A DNA stretch of 64,000 nt from Halorubrum sodomense (lineage in GTDB: Archaea; Halobacteriota; Halobacteria; Halobacteriales; Haloferacaceae), in NCBI RefSeq assembly GCF_900111935.1, contig NZ_FOYN01000002.1, forward strand, positions 310,001 to 374,000, in the 5' to 3' direction. Of the stretch, positions 17,517 to 24,658 are shown in pieces. The notes under the pieces were generated by a model, which was not told the DNA's origin, ran no database searches, and saw nothing but the letters and a program-made list of their open reading frames with translations. A program made the translations under genes and the position numbers. Within the stretch, counting starts at the first letter, position 1. The number at the start of each line of letters is the position of its first letter.

Positions 17517-17709
17517 TTCGTCACCGCCACCGCACGCGATCGAACTCGGAAGCTTCCGTAATACGCCGGTACGGCGACTATGCCCGTAGATACGCGCCGA
17601 GGCCCCCTGTTCGAACGCGAGCGTTACCCCGGTCGAACACTTGACGCGGTGGGGTGCGATACGAGACCAGTCGTTGGTCGTCTCCGAGAACACTCGACAC
17701 GGTGGGGTG

Positions 17710-18303
17710 TCAGGAACTCGTCCCACTCTCCCCGCGCACCAACCCGCTCGCCCGCTCAATGTCGTCCGGGATGTTCACGTTCACGCGCTCACCCACCCGA
17801 ACCGTTTCGACCTCGTACCCCGCTCGCACCAACAATCCCACGGCCTCGCTCAGCTGGTACTCGCCTTCGGCCGACGGCCGGAGCAGCGCACACGCGTGAA
17901 AGACGTCTTCGGGCAACACGTAACACCCGGTCGTCACGAGCGTCGACGGCGGCTCAGCCGGCTTCTCAACGATCCCAGTCACGCGCCCTACCTCGTCCGT
18001 CTCGATCACGCCGGTCGTCGCCGCGACCTCTGGCGACACCTCTTCGACCGCGAGCACGGCGTCCGCCTCTGCGACAGCCTCCACCGCGGGCGCAACGCTC
18101 CCCGCGAAAACGTTGTCGCCGTTCACGAGCAGGAACGTCCCGTCGACGTGTGGTTCCGCCTGAAGTACGGCGTGCCCGAGTCCCAGCCGCTCGCGCTGGT
18201 GGGCGTACGTGATCGGGACGCCCTCGAAGGCGTCGCCGAACCGGTCGACGATCTGGGCCGCCTCGTACCCGACGATTACGACCAGCTCGTCGGCTCCGGG
18301 ATC
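17710..18303 (-). pseudogene. Nucleotidyltransferase duplicate lacking its N-terminus
   Basis: From about 18303 to the stop at 17710 the translated sequence (GADELVVIVGYEAAQIV onward) closely matches the intact gene at 19572-20288. The homology stops abruptly at GCTCCG (about 18298). The first 45 or so residues, including the G-x-G-T/S-R-L nucleotide-binding loop, are missing and replaced by unrelated sequence from the neighbouring gene's end. It cannot be a working enzyme. Homology also extends about 20 bases past the stop codon. Confidence 0.85.
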
Positions 18304-18371
18304 GATACCGAAGGGTCCGGATCGCGGTCCGCGGACCGTCGCCGGACGTTTTCTGACGACTGACTCGTTTT

Positions 18372-18815
18372 CTATCGATTCGACGCATATGCTGGTATCT
18401 TCGTTTCGAACAACCGCTGAAGCGCGGTCCACAGAACTTCTGTCGGAGCAGATTTCGAGAACTCTGCGCGGAGCCGGTCCGATTCCTCGGCTTCCCGGTT
18501 TTCGTACTGAAAGTGTACCGAACCCAGACCCGGGTGATCCTCGTCGCGGTGCCACCCACAGTTGAACCCCGTGTTCGGGTCCGCGTAGTGGATTCGATAG
18601 TATTCCGTCTCTCGTCGAAACCGCCACTCCACTTCGAGTATGGGGGAGTTCGGACCGGTTGGCGGCTCAATTCGATCAGGAGCGACGGTCGCCCGAACGT
18701 ATTCTTTCGAGATACTGTCCGGCTCAAAGCCAACGGTCGTAATTTTGGGATGTCGATTCAGGACATCACGAAGCCCGGTATAGACGGACGCGTCGATCGT
18801 TCCCGGCAACCCCAT
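18372..18815 (-). CDS. Small protein paired with a winged-helix gene; possible TumE/DUF6516-like toxin
   Basis: The 147-residue protein starts three bases after the stop of a winged-helix gene, a typical toxin-antitoxin layout. Its core has YRIHYADPNTGFNCGWHRDEDHPG, resembling the histidine-containing beta-sheet region of DUF6516/TumE-type proteins in archaea; that assignment is tentative. No membrane segment is seen. The pair sits between two copies of a nucleotidyltransferase gene near the origin, consistent with a mobile or plasmid-derived cassette. Confidence 0.6.
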   Translation of the reverse strand: MGLPGTIDASVYTGLRDVLNRHPKITTVGFEPDSISKEYVRATVAPDRIEPPTGPNSPILEVEWRFRRETEYYRIHYADPNTGFNCGWHRDEDHPGLGSVHFQYENREAEESDRLRAEFSKSAPTEVLWTALQRLFETKIPAYASNR

Positions 18816-18818
18816 CGT

Positions 18819-19337
18819 TCAGACCGGAACCCCGTCTCGATCGGTCGCCCAATCGTACTCTTTGAGCGCTGCCTTCACAACCGGCAACCGGTCAGCGAGG
18901 TGGTCCCACTCGCTGGCGATCGCACGCCGTCTCTCGGCCTCGTCAGGGGCAACGTCGGAGACACTTGCGAGGAGTTCGCTCGGCGATTCGACGTCGTACT
19001 CGGCTTCCCACTCCGCGATCTGCGCCCGCATCGACTCCAGGGCGTCGGCGAGTTTCTCCCGGTCGTGCTCGCGCTGGAGGGCCGCGACTTCGCGATAGGT
19101 CGCCATCAGCTGATCGACGCAGTAGAGTGTCTGGCCCCCGCGGTCGGTCTTCTGTAAGACGTTATCCTCGACGAGCTGATCGAGGTACTTCTGGGCCGTC
19201 TTCGTCGTGGTTTCGGTTTCTTCGGCAACCCACGATGCGGTTCGGGGCGTTCGGAGCGTTCGCGCGGCCGCGCGAACTCGCTCACCTCGCGTCATCGAGG
19301 GAGCGTTTGAATCGGCAGCGTCCGTTTCGTTCGGCAT
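18819..19337 (-). CDS. Winged-helix DNA-binding protein, DUF7342-like; likely antitoxin/autoregulator
   Basis: This 172-residue protein has an N-terminal winged helix (residues about 17-75: RGERVRAAARTLRTPRTASWVAEETETTTKTAQKYLDQLVEDNVLQ), followed by a long charged helical region with the pattern ALESMRAQIAEWEAEYDVESPSELLAS. That resembles haloarchaeal proteins labelled DUF7342. It is the first gene of a two-gene unit with the 18372 gene. A palindrome in the promoter and a second one covering its Shine-Dalgarno and start codon suggest autoregulation. Confidence 0.75.
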   Translation of the reverse strand: MPNETDAADSNAPSMTRGERVRAAARTLRTPRTASWVAEETETTTKTAQKYLDQLVEDNVLQKTDRGGQTLYCVDQLMATYREVAALQREHDREKLADALESMRAQIAEWEAEYDVESPSELLASVSDVAPDEAERRRAIASEWDHLADRLPVVKAALKEYDWATDRDGVPV

Positions 19338-19386
19338 AGGGCCTCCTATGCCCGGCGAGAATATATATCTAAGGGATTGTAGATAT
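19333..19386 (-). promoter_or_regulatory. Promoter palindrome plus start-codon hairpin of the winged-helix gene
   Basis: Two inverted repeats lie here. ATATCTA-N8-TAGATAT (19365-19386) overlaps the AT-rich promoter. GGCATAGG-N4-CCTATGCC (19333-19352) contains the start codon and, on the minus strand, an AGGAGG ribosome-binding site. The first is a plausible operator. The second could form an RNA hairpin that hides the ribosome-binding site. Confidence 0.55.
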
Positions 19387-19550
19387 TTTCACCTCGTTTT
19401 TGAGCCTGTCGCAGACGTTCCGGTTTGAATCTCGGCCGTTCGCCGCCACCGCCGGACCGTTTCCCGCTGGATGTCCCCTATCACGTCGTCGACCGGAGAT
19501 GGGCGTTTCCGTCCTGTCCTCCGTGGCCGTGTCGAAACGAATACTTCGAA

Positions 19551-19570
19551 AATACTCGAGGCGGTGGGGT
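19551..19570 (+). repeat. Third copy of the GGTGGGGT repeat
   Basis: AATACTCGAGGCGGTGGGGT resembles the two copies at 17635-17656 and 17688-17709. It lies at the same position relative to the nucleotidyltransferase stop as the 17688 copy, so it marks the end of the duplicated segment. Confidence 0.55.
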
Positions 19571-19571
19571 A

Positions 19572-20288
19572 TTAGTTCCTCTCGCTCTCCCCCCGGATCA
19601 ATTCGCCTGCCCGCTCAACGTCGTCCGGCGTGTTCACGTTCACGCGCTCACCCACTCGAACCGTCGCGACCTCGTACCCCGCCCGCACCAACAACCCCAC
19701 GGCCTCGCTCAGCTGATACTCGCCCTCGGCCGACGGCCGGAGCAGCGCACACGCGTGAAAGACATCTTCAGGAAGCACGTAACACCCGGTCGTCACGAGC
19801 GTCGACGACGGCTCGGCCGGTTTCTCGACGAGTCCCCTCACGCGTCCCCGCTCGCCCGTCTCGATCACGCCGGTCGTCGCCGCAATCTCGGGCGAGACCT
19901 CCTCCACCGCGAGCGCGGCGTCCGCCTCCCCGACAGCCTCCACCGCCGGCTCGACACTCCCGGAAAAGACATTATCGCCGTTCACGAGCAGGAACGTCCC
20001 GTCGACGTGCGGCTCCGCCTGTACCACCGCGTGCCCGAGCCCCAGCCGCTCGCGCTGGTGGACGTACGTGATCGGGACGCCCTCGAAGACGTCGCCGAAC
20101 CGGTCGACGATCTGCGCCGCCTCGTAGCCGACGATCACGACCAGCTCGTCGGCTCCGGCCTCGGCCGCCGTCTCGAACACGTGCGCGAGCAGGGGACGCC
20201 CCGCGACCTCGACGAGCCCCTTCGGTCGGTCGTCGGTCAGCTCGCCGAGTCGACTGCCGCGCCCGGCAGCGGGGATGACCGCGTCCAT
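19572..20288 (-). CDS. Sugar nucleotidyltransferase, intact copy
   Basis: This 238-residue enzyme of the RmlA/AglF type begins MDAVIPAAGRGSRLGELTDDRPKGLVEVAGRP, with the nucleotide-binding loop intact, and has LLVNGDNVF at the metal site. ATG 20288 is chosen over the upstream start at 20318, because it sits right at the first beta strand. It is the parent or sister of the truncated copy at 17710. Sugar and base preference are unknown, but the gene belongs with the surrounding glycan loci. A short upstream gap with TATAAT-like sequence separates it from the divergent toxin-antitoxin pair. Confidence 0.82.
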   Translation of the reverse strand: MDAVIPAAGRGSRLGELTDDRPKGLVEVAGRPLLAHVFETAAEAGADELVVIVGYEAAQIVDRFGDVFEGVPITYVHQRERLGLGHAVVQAEPHVDGTFLLVNGDNVFSGSVEPAVEAVGEADAALAVEEVSPEIAATTGVIETGERGRVRGLVEKPAEPSSTLVTTGCYVLPEDVFHACALLRPSAEGEYQLSEAVGLLVRAGYEVATVRVGERVNVNTPDDVERAGELIRGESERN

Positions 20289-20404
20289 ACGGGGACTGGG
20301 ACACACCAGCAACCTCAATTCATTGGTCGCTATAATACGCTCGTGTTGAGAAAACCAGAGAGGTTGTCGAACACGAGTTGATACCTCTCTTGAGTAGCCG
20401 ATAT

Positions 20405-20425
20405 GCTGTTGTATACCACAACAGC
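20405..20425. promoter_or_regulatory. Perfect palindrome upstream of the TumE-like/HVO_A0114 pair
   Basis: GCTGTTGT-N5-ACAACAGC has perfect 8-base arms and a central ATACC. It lies 48 bases before the GTG start of the first gene, a good position for an operator bound by the winged-helix partner protein. Confidence 0.6.
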
Positions 20426-20472
20426 TATGGTGATGTGGTGCGAAACATCAGATATCGATAGCACCCGACGAC

Positions 20473-20778
20473 GTGCGTGTGTTGGAAGACACGGAACGGC
20501 GCTTTGCGGATGGCACCGTTCTCCGTGTCCGCGTGCTGAGCGTGCCGGAGTCGGAGAAATTCCCGGATGGTGTCAAGTACCGGCTTCATTTCGGTACTGA
20601 AGACGAGACGACGCTAATACGGTATGACAACTCCCACGGCGTCCACGAACGACACACGTCCGATGGACTTGACGACGACTACCGATTTCCCGGCTACGGG
20701 GCGGTCCAAGAGCGCTTCTGGACGGAGGTCGAACAGTTGCGCGACGAAAAGCCATCACAGGACGACGACAACCCATGA
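20473..20778 (+). CDS. TumE/DUF6516-family toxin-like protein
   Basis: The 101-residue protein contains YRLHFGTEDETTLIRYDNSHGVHERHT, which resembles the small archaeal family known as DUF6516 or TumE, with its characteristic Arg-Tyr-Asp-Asn and following histidines, and a C-terminal FWTEVEQL helix. GTG 20473 is used because no ATG lies in frame between the upstream palindrome and the conserved start. It overlaps the winged-helix gene by four bases. In this family the protein is regarded as the toxin; activity here is inferred. Confidence 0.75.
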   Translation: MRVLEDTERRFADGTVLRVRVLSVPESEKFPDGVKYRLHFGTEDETTLIRYDNSHGVHERHTSDGLDDDYRFPGYGAVQERFWTEVEQLRDEKPSQDDDNP

Positions 20779-21179
20779 CACAGAACACGCTCATTGTGAC
20801 CGTTGAATCGATCGGTGCTGTTCAACAGCGCACTACCGAGGCATTCACGCAGGCACTCACCGGCGATGAAGCGGGAGAGGACGCTCCCCACCGTCTGAGT
20901 TTCGAAACGACCGACCAGCTGGCACAGGTCTTCACACCGCGCGCGATCGACCTTCTTCAGGCGATCGCACAAGAAGAGCCCGCGAGCATCCGCGAGGCCG
21001 CTCGGGTCGTCGATCGAGACATCAAACAAGTTTCGGAAAACCTCGAACGGCTCGAAGGATACGATGTCGTCGAGTTCGTTGCTGAGGGGCGAGCCAAGCG
21101 TCCCGTCGTCCCCTACGACGAAATTGACATCCAACTCCCGCTCCGGGAGACCGCAGAGCGGGATGCTGCCTCGGTGTGA
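20775..21179 (+). CDS. HVO_A0114-family winged-helix protein, likely antitoxin (TumA-like)
   Basis: This 134-residue DNA-binding protein matches the HVO_A0114 type. It has an N-terminal beta segment, then FETTDQLAQVFTPRAIDLLQAIAQEEPASIREAARVVDRDIKQVSENLERLEGYDVVEF (winged helix, residues about 43-101), and a beta-wing tail with RAKRPVVPYDEIDIQLPL. ATGA overlap with the toxin-like gene shows coupled expression. It probably represses the promoter at the 20405 palindrome. Its 3' end overlaps the remains of a vapC gene on the opposite strand. Confidence 0.8.
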   Translation: MTQNTLIVTVESIGAVQQRTTEAFTQALTGDEAGEDAPHRLSFETTDQLAQVFTPRAIDLLQAIAQEEPASIREAARVVDRDIKQVSENLERLEGYDVVEFVAEGRAKRPVVPYDEIDIQLPLRETAERDAASV

Positions 21180-21217
21180 TGCGCGTAGAACACGCCGGTG
21201 TCGACGAAGACGCTCAT
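21113..21217 (-). pseudogene. VapC (PIN-domain toxin) N-terminal fragment
   Basis: The frame starts at ATG 21217, overlapping the antitoxin stop in an ATGA arrangement. It reads MSVFVDTGVFYAHHTEAASR, a typical PIN-domain beginning with the first metal-binding aspartate. After about 20 codons the frame continues as unrelated sequence within the 3' end of the winged-helix gene and stops at 21113. More than 100 residues of the toxin are missing, so the nuclease is gone. Confidence 0.75.
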
Positions 21218-21489
21218 CCGTACAGGACATCGTCGATGTCGTCTTCGCTCGTTTCGACACCGGAGGCGATCGTCCCCTGGTTGAATTCCTCGAGTTCCGT
21301 TTCGTTCAGGGCTGTCGTTCCATCTCGGAACGAATCCACGAACTCCGCGCGGGAGTCGACCGCCGATTGAATCAGTGTCGATAGAACTTCTTGTTGGGTG
21401 ACCTTCTTCCCCGTTTTGAGCCGAATCTCCGCCTGTAGCTCTTCGAGTTTGGATTTTGCGTCTTCATCCATCTTGACCGCTGTTGACAT
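21214..21489 (-). CDS. VapB-like antitoxin, orphaned by loss of its toxin
   Basis: The 91-residue protein has the look of an archaeal VapB antitoxin: MDEDAKSKLEELQAEIRLKTGKKVTQQEVLSTLIQSAV (ribbon-helix-helix-like, residues 7-44), followed by an acidic C-terminal tail (SEDDIDDVLYG) of the kind that wraps the toxin. The toxin gene that should follow is reduced to its first 20 codons. A short palindrome just upstream may be its operator. Function as a free repressor or anti-toxin for other VapC proteins is possible. Confidence 0.75.
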   Translation of the reverse strand: MSTAVKMDEDAKSKLEELQAEIRLKTGKKVTQQEVLSTLIQSAVDSRAEFVDSFRDGTTALNETELEEFNQGTIASGVETSEDDIDDVLYG

Positions 21490-21497
21490 ACAGTTGA

Positions 21498-21511
21498 GTT
21501 GTGACTACAAC
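21498..21511. promoter_or_regulatory. Palindrome upstream of the vapB-like gene
   Basis: GTTGT-GACT-ACAAC lies 9 to 22 bases upstream of ATG 21489 on the minus strand, where a ribbon-helix-helix repressor would block transcription. Confidence 0.4.
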
Positions 21512-21587
21512 ACAGCTAATGTTTCCACCAAATTGTTGCCGGGCCCCAGCATCCCGTGGCTGTCTTGTAGCCCGATTAAGTGGTCGC

Positions 21588-22574
21588 CTACGACTCCCGC
21601 ACTAACGGCTCGTACCACTCGCGATTCGCCTGATACCACTCGATGAACTCCCCGACGCCCTCCGCGATCGTCCGCGAGGGCTCGTACCCGATCACCTCGC
21701 CGGCCTTCTCGACGGACGCGTGCGTGTGTTCCGCGTCGGCCTCGCGCGCTGGCTCGTACTCGATCTCCAGATCGGGCGCCAACTGATCCCGAACTGTCTC
21801 GGCCAGCTCCTGAATCGAGATGTTATCTGAACTCCCGATGTTCAACACGTCGCCGTCGGCCGCGTCCGACTCTAGCAGCGTCCGGTTCGCGTCCACGATG
21901 TCGGCCACGTACGTGAAGTCGCGCGTCTGTTGGCCGTCTCCATAAATCACCGGCGGCTCACCGTTCACACACCGCGAGACGAAATTCGAGATGGCCATGT
22001 TCGGCCGCATCCGCGGGCCGTACACGGTGAAGTAGCGCAGACACACCGTCGGCAGGCCGTGGAGCTCCGTGTACACCCGCGCCATGTGCTCCTGTGTGAG
22101 CTTCGTCACGCCGTAGGGACTCACGGGCTCGGTCGGGTGGTCCTCCTCGTAGGGTAACGAGCGGGGCTTCCCGTACACCGACGACGAGCTCGCGAGGATC
22201 ACTCGCTTCACGTCCGCCCCCTTCGACGCCTCTAAAAGATTTACCGTCCCGTCGACGTTGATACCGGTCACATTCTGCGGATTTTTCATACTCTCGCGAA
22301 CCCTGGCCTGTGCGGCTTGGTGAACAACGACATCCGTATCGGCGACAAGCTCTTTAACAGTGTTCGGGTCTCGAACGTCGTCCTCCACGAACCGGTAGTC
22401 GACATCTCGCTCCTCGTCTACCTCGCGGTGGATGTCGAGCGTGTGGCGCTTGATCCCCTCGGCGTAGAAGGGTTCGAAGTTATCGAGGACCGTCACTTCA
22501 TGGCCGTCTTCGAGGAACGACTCGGCGAGGTGGCCGCCGATGAATCCGGCCCCTCCCGTCACGAGGACTCGCAT
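21588..22574 (-). CDS. NAD-dependent sugar epimerase (UDP-glucose 4-epimerase/UDP-glucuronate epimerase type)
   Basis: This 328-residue extended SDR enzyme interconverts nucleotide sugars. It has the NAD motif TGGAGFIGGHL, the Ser in ILASSSSVYGKPRSLPYEED, and catalytic YGVTK, followed by LPTVCLRYFTVYGPRMRPNM, a common feature of UDP-glucuronate and UDP-glucose 4-epimerases. ATG 22574 is chosen because the alternative at 22598 only adds eight residues before the Rossmann strand. It would supply a donor sugar for the polyprenyl-phosphate sugar transferase and glycosyltransferases of the region. The exact substrate is not determinable. Confidence 0.83.
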   Translation of the reverse strand: MRVLVTGGAGFIGGHLAESFLEDGHEVTVLDNFEPFYAEGIKRHTLDIHREVDEERDVDYRFVEDDVRDPNTVKELVADTDVVVHQAAQARVRESMKNPQNVTGINVDGTVNLLEASKGADVKRVILASSSSVYGKPRSLPYEEDHPTEPVSPYGVTKLTQEHMARVYTELHGLPTVCLRYFTVYGPRMRPNMAISNFVSRCVNGEPPVIYGDGQQTRDFTYVADIVDANRTLLESDAADGDVLNIGSSDNISIQELAETVRDQLAPDLEIEYEPAREADAEHTHASVEKAGEVIGYEPSRTIAEGVGEFIEWYQANREWYEPLVRES

Positions 22575-22669
22575 AGCGACTCTTCCGGTGGCCGACACAA
22601 CACTCGCGCGGTTCCTCCGTTGATCGTTTTAACAGCGTTGCAGGAGAACCACGGCTGTTTTCGATAGTA

Positions 22670-23002
22670 TCACGGCCATACCGCCACCACGTCCGCAACG
22701 GCCTTCCACAGCTGTCGCGCCACGATTTTCAGGTCGTACGCGAACGGGAGCTTCGCCCGCGGGTCGACGCTGCTCGCGTCGTTGATCTGCGCGAGGCCGG
22801 TCAGGCCGAGCTTGACGAACCACCGCTTGCGCCACGTCTCCGCCTCGTCTTCCAGCAGGTGCTCCTCCTCGGTCCAGACTGCCCGCGGCCCGACGACGCT
22901 CATATCGCCCCGGAGGATCGACCACAGCTGCGGGATCTCGTCGAGATGCTTTCGTCGGAGTGACCACTTCCGCAGCACAGCCGCCTCACTATCCCTCTTC
23001 AT
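22670..23002 (-). pseudogene. Polyprenyl-phosphate sugar transferase, C-terminal fragment
   Basis: These 110 codons correspond only to the last part of a WcaJ/PglC-type sugar transferase: [34 protein letters not shown] followed by [19 protein letters not shown]. The membrane domain and the sugar-nucleotide-binding first half are missing. It overlaps the end of the complete gene (22989-24455) by 14 bases. Most probably it is the remnant of a tandem duplicate. A functional half-protein is unlikely. Confidence 0.75.
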
Positions 23003-24455
23003 CCGTTACAATTGCTGCGGCATCGACTAACACCTTCCAAATCTGCCGCGTCACAATTTTCATATCAAAACTGAACGACTGCCGCTTGATGTACTGGAGG
23101 TCATATCGGATCTTTCGATCTGGTTCCTTGCCCGTCACGTCGTTGATCTGCGCGAGCCCAGTCAGTCCGGGCTTCACGAACCACCGCTTCGGCCAGTCGT
23201 CGACGCCGTGTTGGATGTCGGCGTCGATCTCCGGACGTTCGGGTCGCGGCCCGACGACGCTCATTTTGCCCGACAATACGGCCCACAGCTGCGGCATCTC
23301 ATCGAGGTGTGTCTGTCGTAACACGCGCCCGACGCGCGTCACCCGAGGGTCGACGCCACCCTCATCCTCGTCGCTGATCGTCGCGCCCGTCACCGACTCG
23401 GCGTCTTCGACCATCGACCGGAACTTGTACACGTCGAACGTTTCCCCGAACACCGCCGTCCGCTCCTGCTGATACAGGATCGATCCCCCGTCGTCCAGCT
23501 TGATCGCAATCGCGATGGCGAGGATAACCGGTGACAGTCCGATCAATCCCGCTCCCGCGAACGCGACATCGAACGCGCGTTTCATGATGTGGTCTTGAAC
23601 GTCCCACGGTTCGATATCGACATCGACGAGGGTCCCCGGGTCGTCTTCGGCGAGCAATACCACGTCTGCGGTGTCGCGGTGCGCCTTCGCCGCGACGCCG
23701 TGTTCGTAGCAGGCGTCGAGCGCGCCGAAAAACTCGGCTCGGTCCGTCTCGCCGAACGCCAAAATGACCGTATCGACATCGTGTGTGACCAGTACGTCTT
23801 CAAGCCGAGAGAGGCCGCCGAGCTGTTCGAGGCTGATATGTAGCTCTCTCCCCCCGTCTGCCACGGACGCGGCCTCTACGGTTGTCCCCTCTTGGTCGTC
23901 CGCCGATTGACTGCGAGCTCCCATGTTCGCTTGTGTGGAGAACAAATACCCGAGAAGTGTTAGATCTGTTTCACGGGCAGCGTGCGCGACCCGTGAAATC
24001 TCCGCGAGATCATCTCCGACGATGACCGCGCGCTCGCTGCGCGCCTCGGGACGGCGGAGCCAGACGAACCACGCCGGCAGGACGACCAGCAGCAGCGGCG
24101 TGATCAACACGAGCGTCAGTCGCGGCACCTTGTACGTGTAATCGAAGTAGCCGATGGCCGCCAGCGCGAACACGGCCACGAAGGTGCGCTTGTGCGCGAG
24201 CGCGACGATGTCGAGGATCCGCCGCGGGCGCGGCTTGTACAGCGGGACGAACGCGCCCGTCACGACCGCGACGGTCAGCGCGACCTCGATGACGAACTCC
24301 GCCCCGGTGGGCGGGTCCACGGGGAGCCGGGCGAGAACGGGCGCGGTCGACACGGTCGCCTGGACGGCGCCGTTGTTGACGAGCATCACCGCCAGCCCGA
24401 CCAGCGCGGCGACGCCACCAACGCTTGCGACCCGATACCCCCAACCGGTGTCCAT
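22989..24455 (-). CDS. Polyprenyl-phosphate sugar-1-phosphate transferase (WcaJ/WbaP-like)
   Basis: The 488-residue membrane enzyme starts glycan assembly by moving a sugar 1-phosphate from a nucleotide sugar to a polyprenyl phosphate. Four or five hydrophobic helices (residues about 9-150) are followed by a Rossmann-like CoA-binding-type domain. The catalytic domain follows: [33 protein letters not shown] (re-entrant helix), YKFRSM, and the catalytic Asp-Glu in [24 protein letters not shown]. Such phosphoglycosyl transferases feed Wzx/Wzy-type pathways, which fits the flippase and polymerase-like genes upstream. It is divergent from the STT3 gene. Confidence 0.87.
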   Translation of the reverse strand: MDTGWGYRVASVGGVAALVGLAVMLVNNGAVQATVSTAPVLARLPVDPPTGAEFVIEVALTVAVVTGAFVPLYKPRPRRILDIVALAHKRTFVAVFALAAIGYFDYTYKVPRLTLVLITPLLLVVLPAWFVWLRRPEARSERAVIVGDDLAEISRVAHAARETDLTLLGYLFSTQANMGARSQSADDQEGTTVEAASVADGGRELHISLEQLGGLSRLEDVLVTHDVDTVILAFGETDRAEFFGALDACYEHGVAAKAHRDTADVVLLAEDDPGTLVDVDIEPWDVQDHIMKRAFDVAFAGAGLIGLSPVILAIAIAIKLDDGGSILYQQERTAVFGETFDVYKFRSMVEDAESVTGATISDEDEGGVDPRVTRVGRVLRQTHLDEMPQLWAVLSGKMSVVGPRPERPEIDADIQHGVDDWPKRWFVKPGLTGLAQINDVTGKEPDRKIRYDLQYIKRQSFSFDMKIVTRQIWKVLVDAAAIVTDEEG

Positions 24456-24658
24456 TACCCTATTGTGTCAGGCGTATCGTGTTAAATATCGTGTTTGTCG
24501 CCCGCGTGTGCCTGGGTTTCTCGTCGAGACCGCGGGCTCGTCTCAGACTCCGTCTGTCGTTCGTCTCGGCGATCCGCTCGGCCGCTCCCGACCCTTCGCT
24601 CCCGTTGACCGTCCGCCGACCGAAACCGCTAATCGGCGCCCCCCACAGGTGACAGCCA

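Larger units (their letters stand above)
17404..17709. other. Right flank of the origin, non-coding
   Basis: After the orc1/cdc6 stop there are two inverted ORB-like copies (17415-17440 and 17491-17516). Further on is a pair of direct repeats (17635-17656 and 17688-17709) of the type GAACACT-T/C-GAC-G/A-C-GGTGGGGTG. A third related copy ends the full-length nucleotidyltransferase gene at 19551-19570. No coding frame is convincing. Confidence 0.55.
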
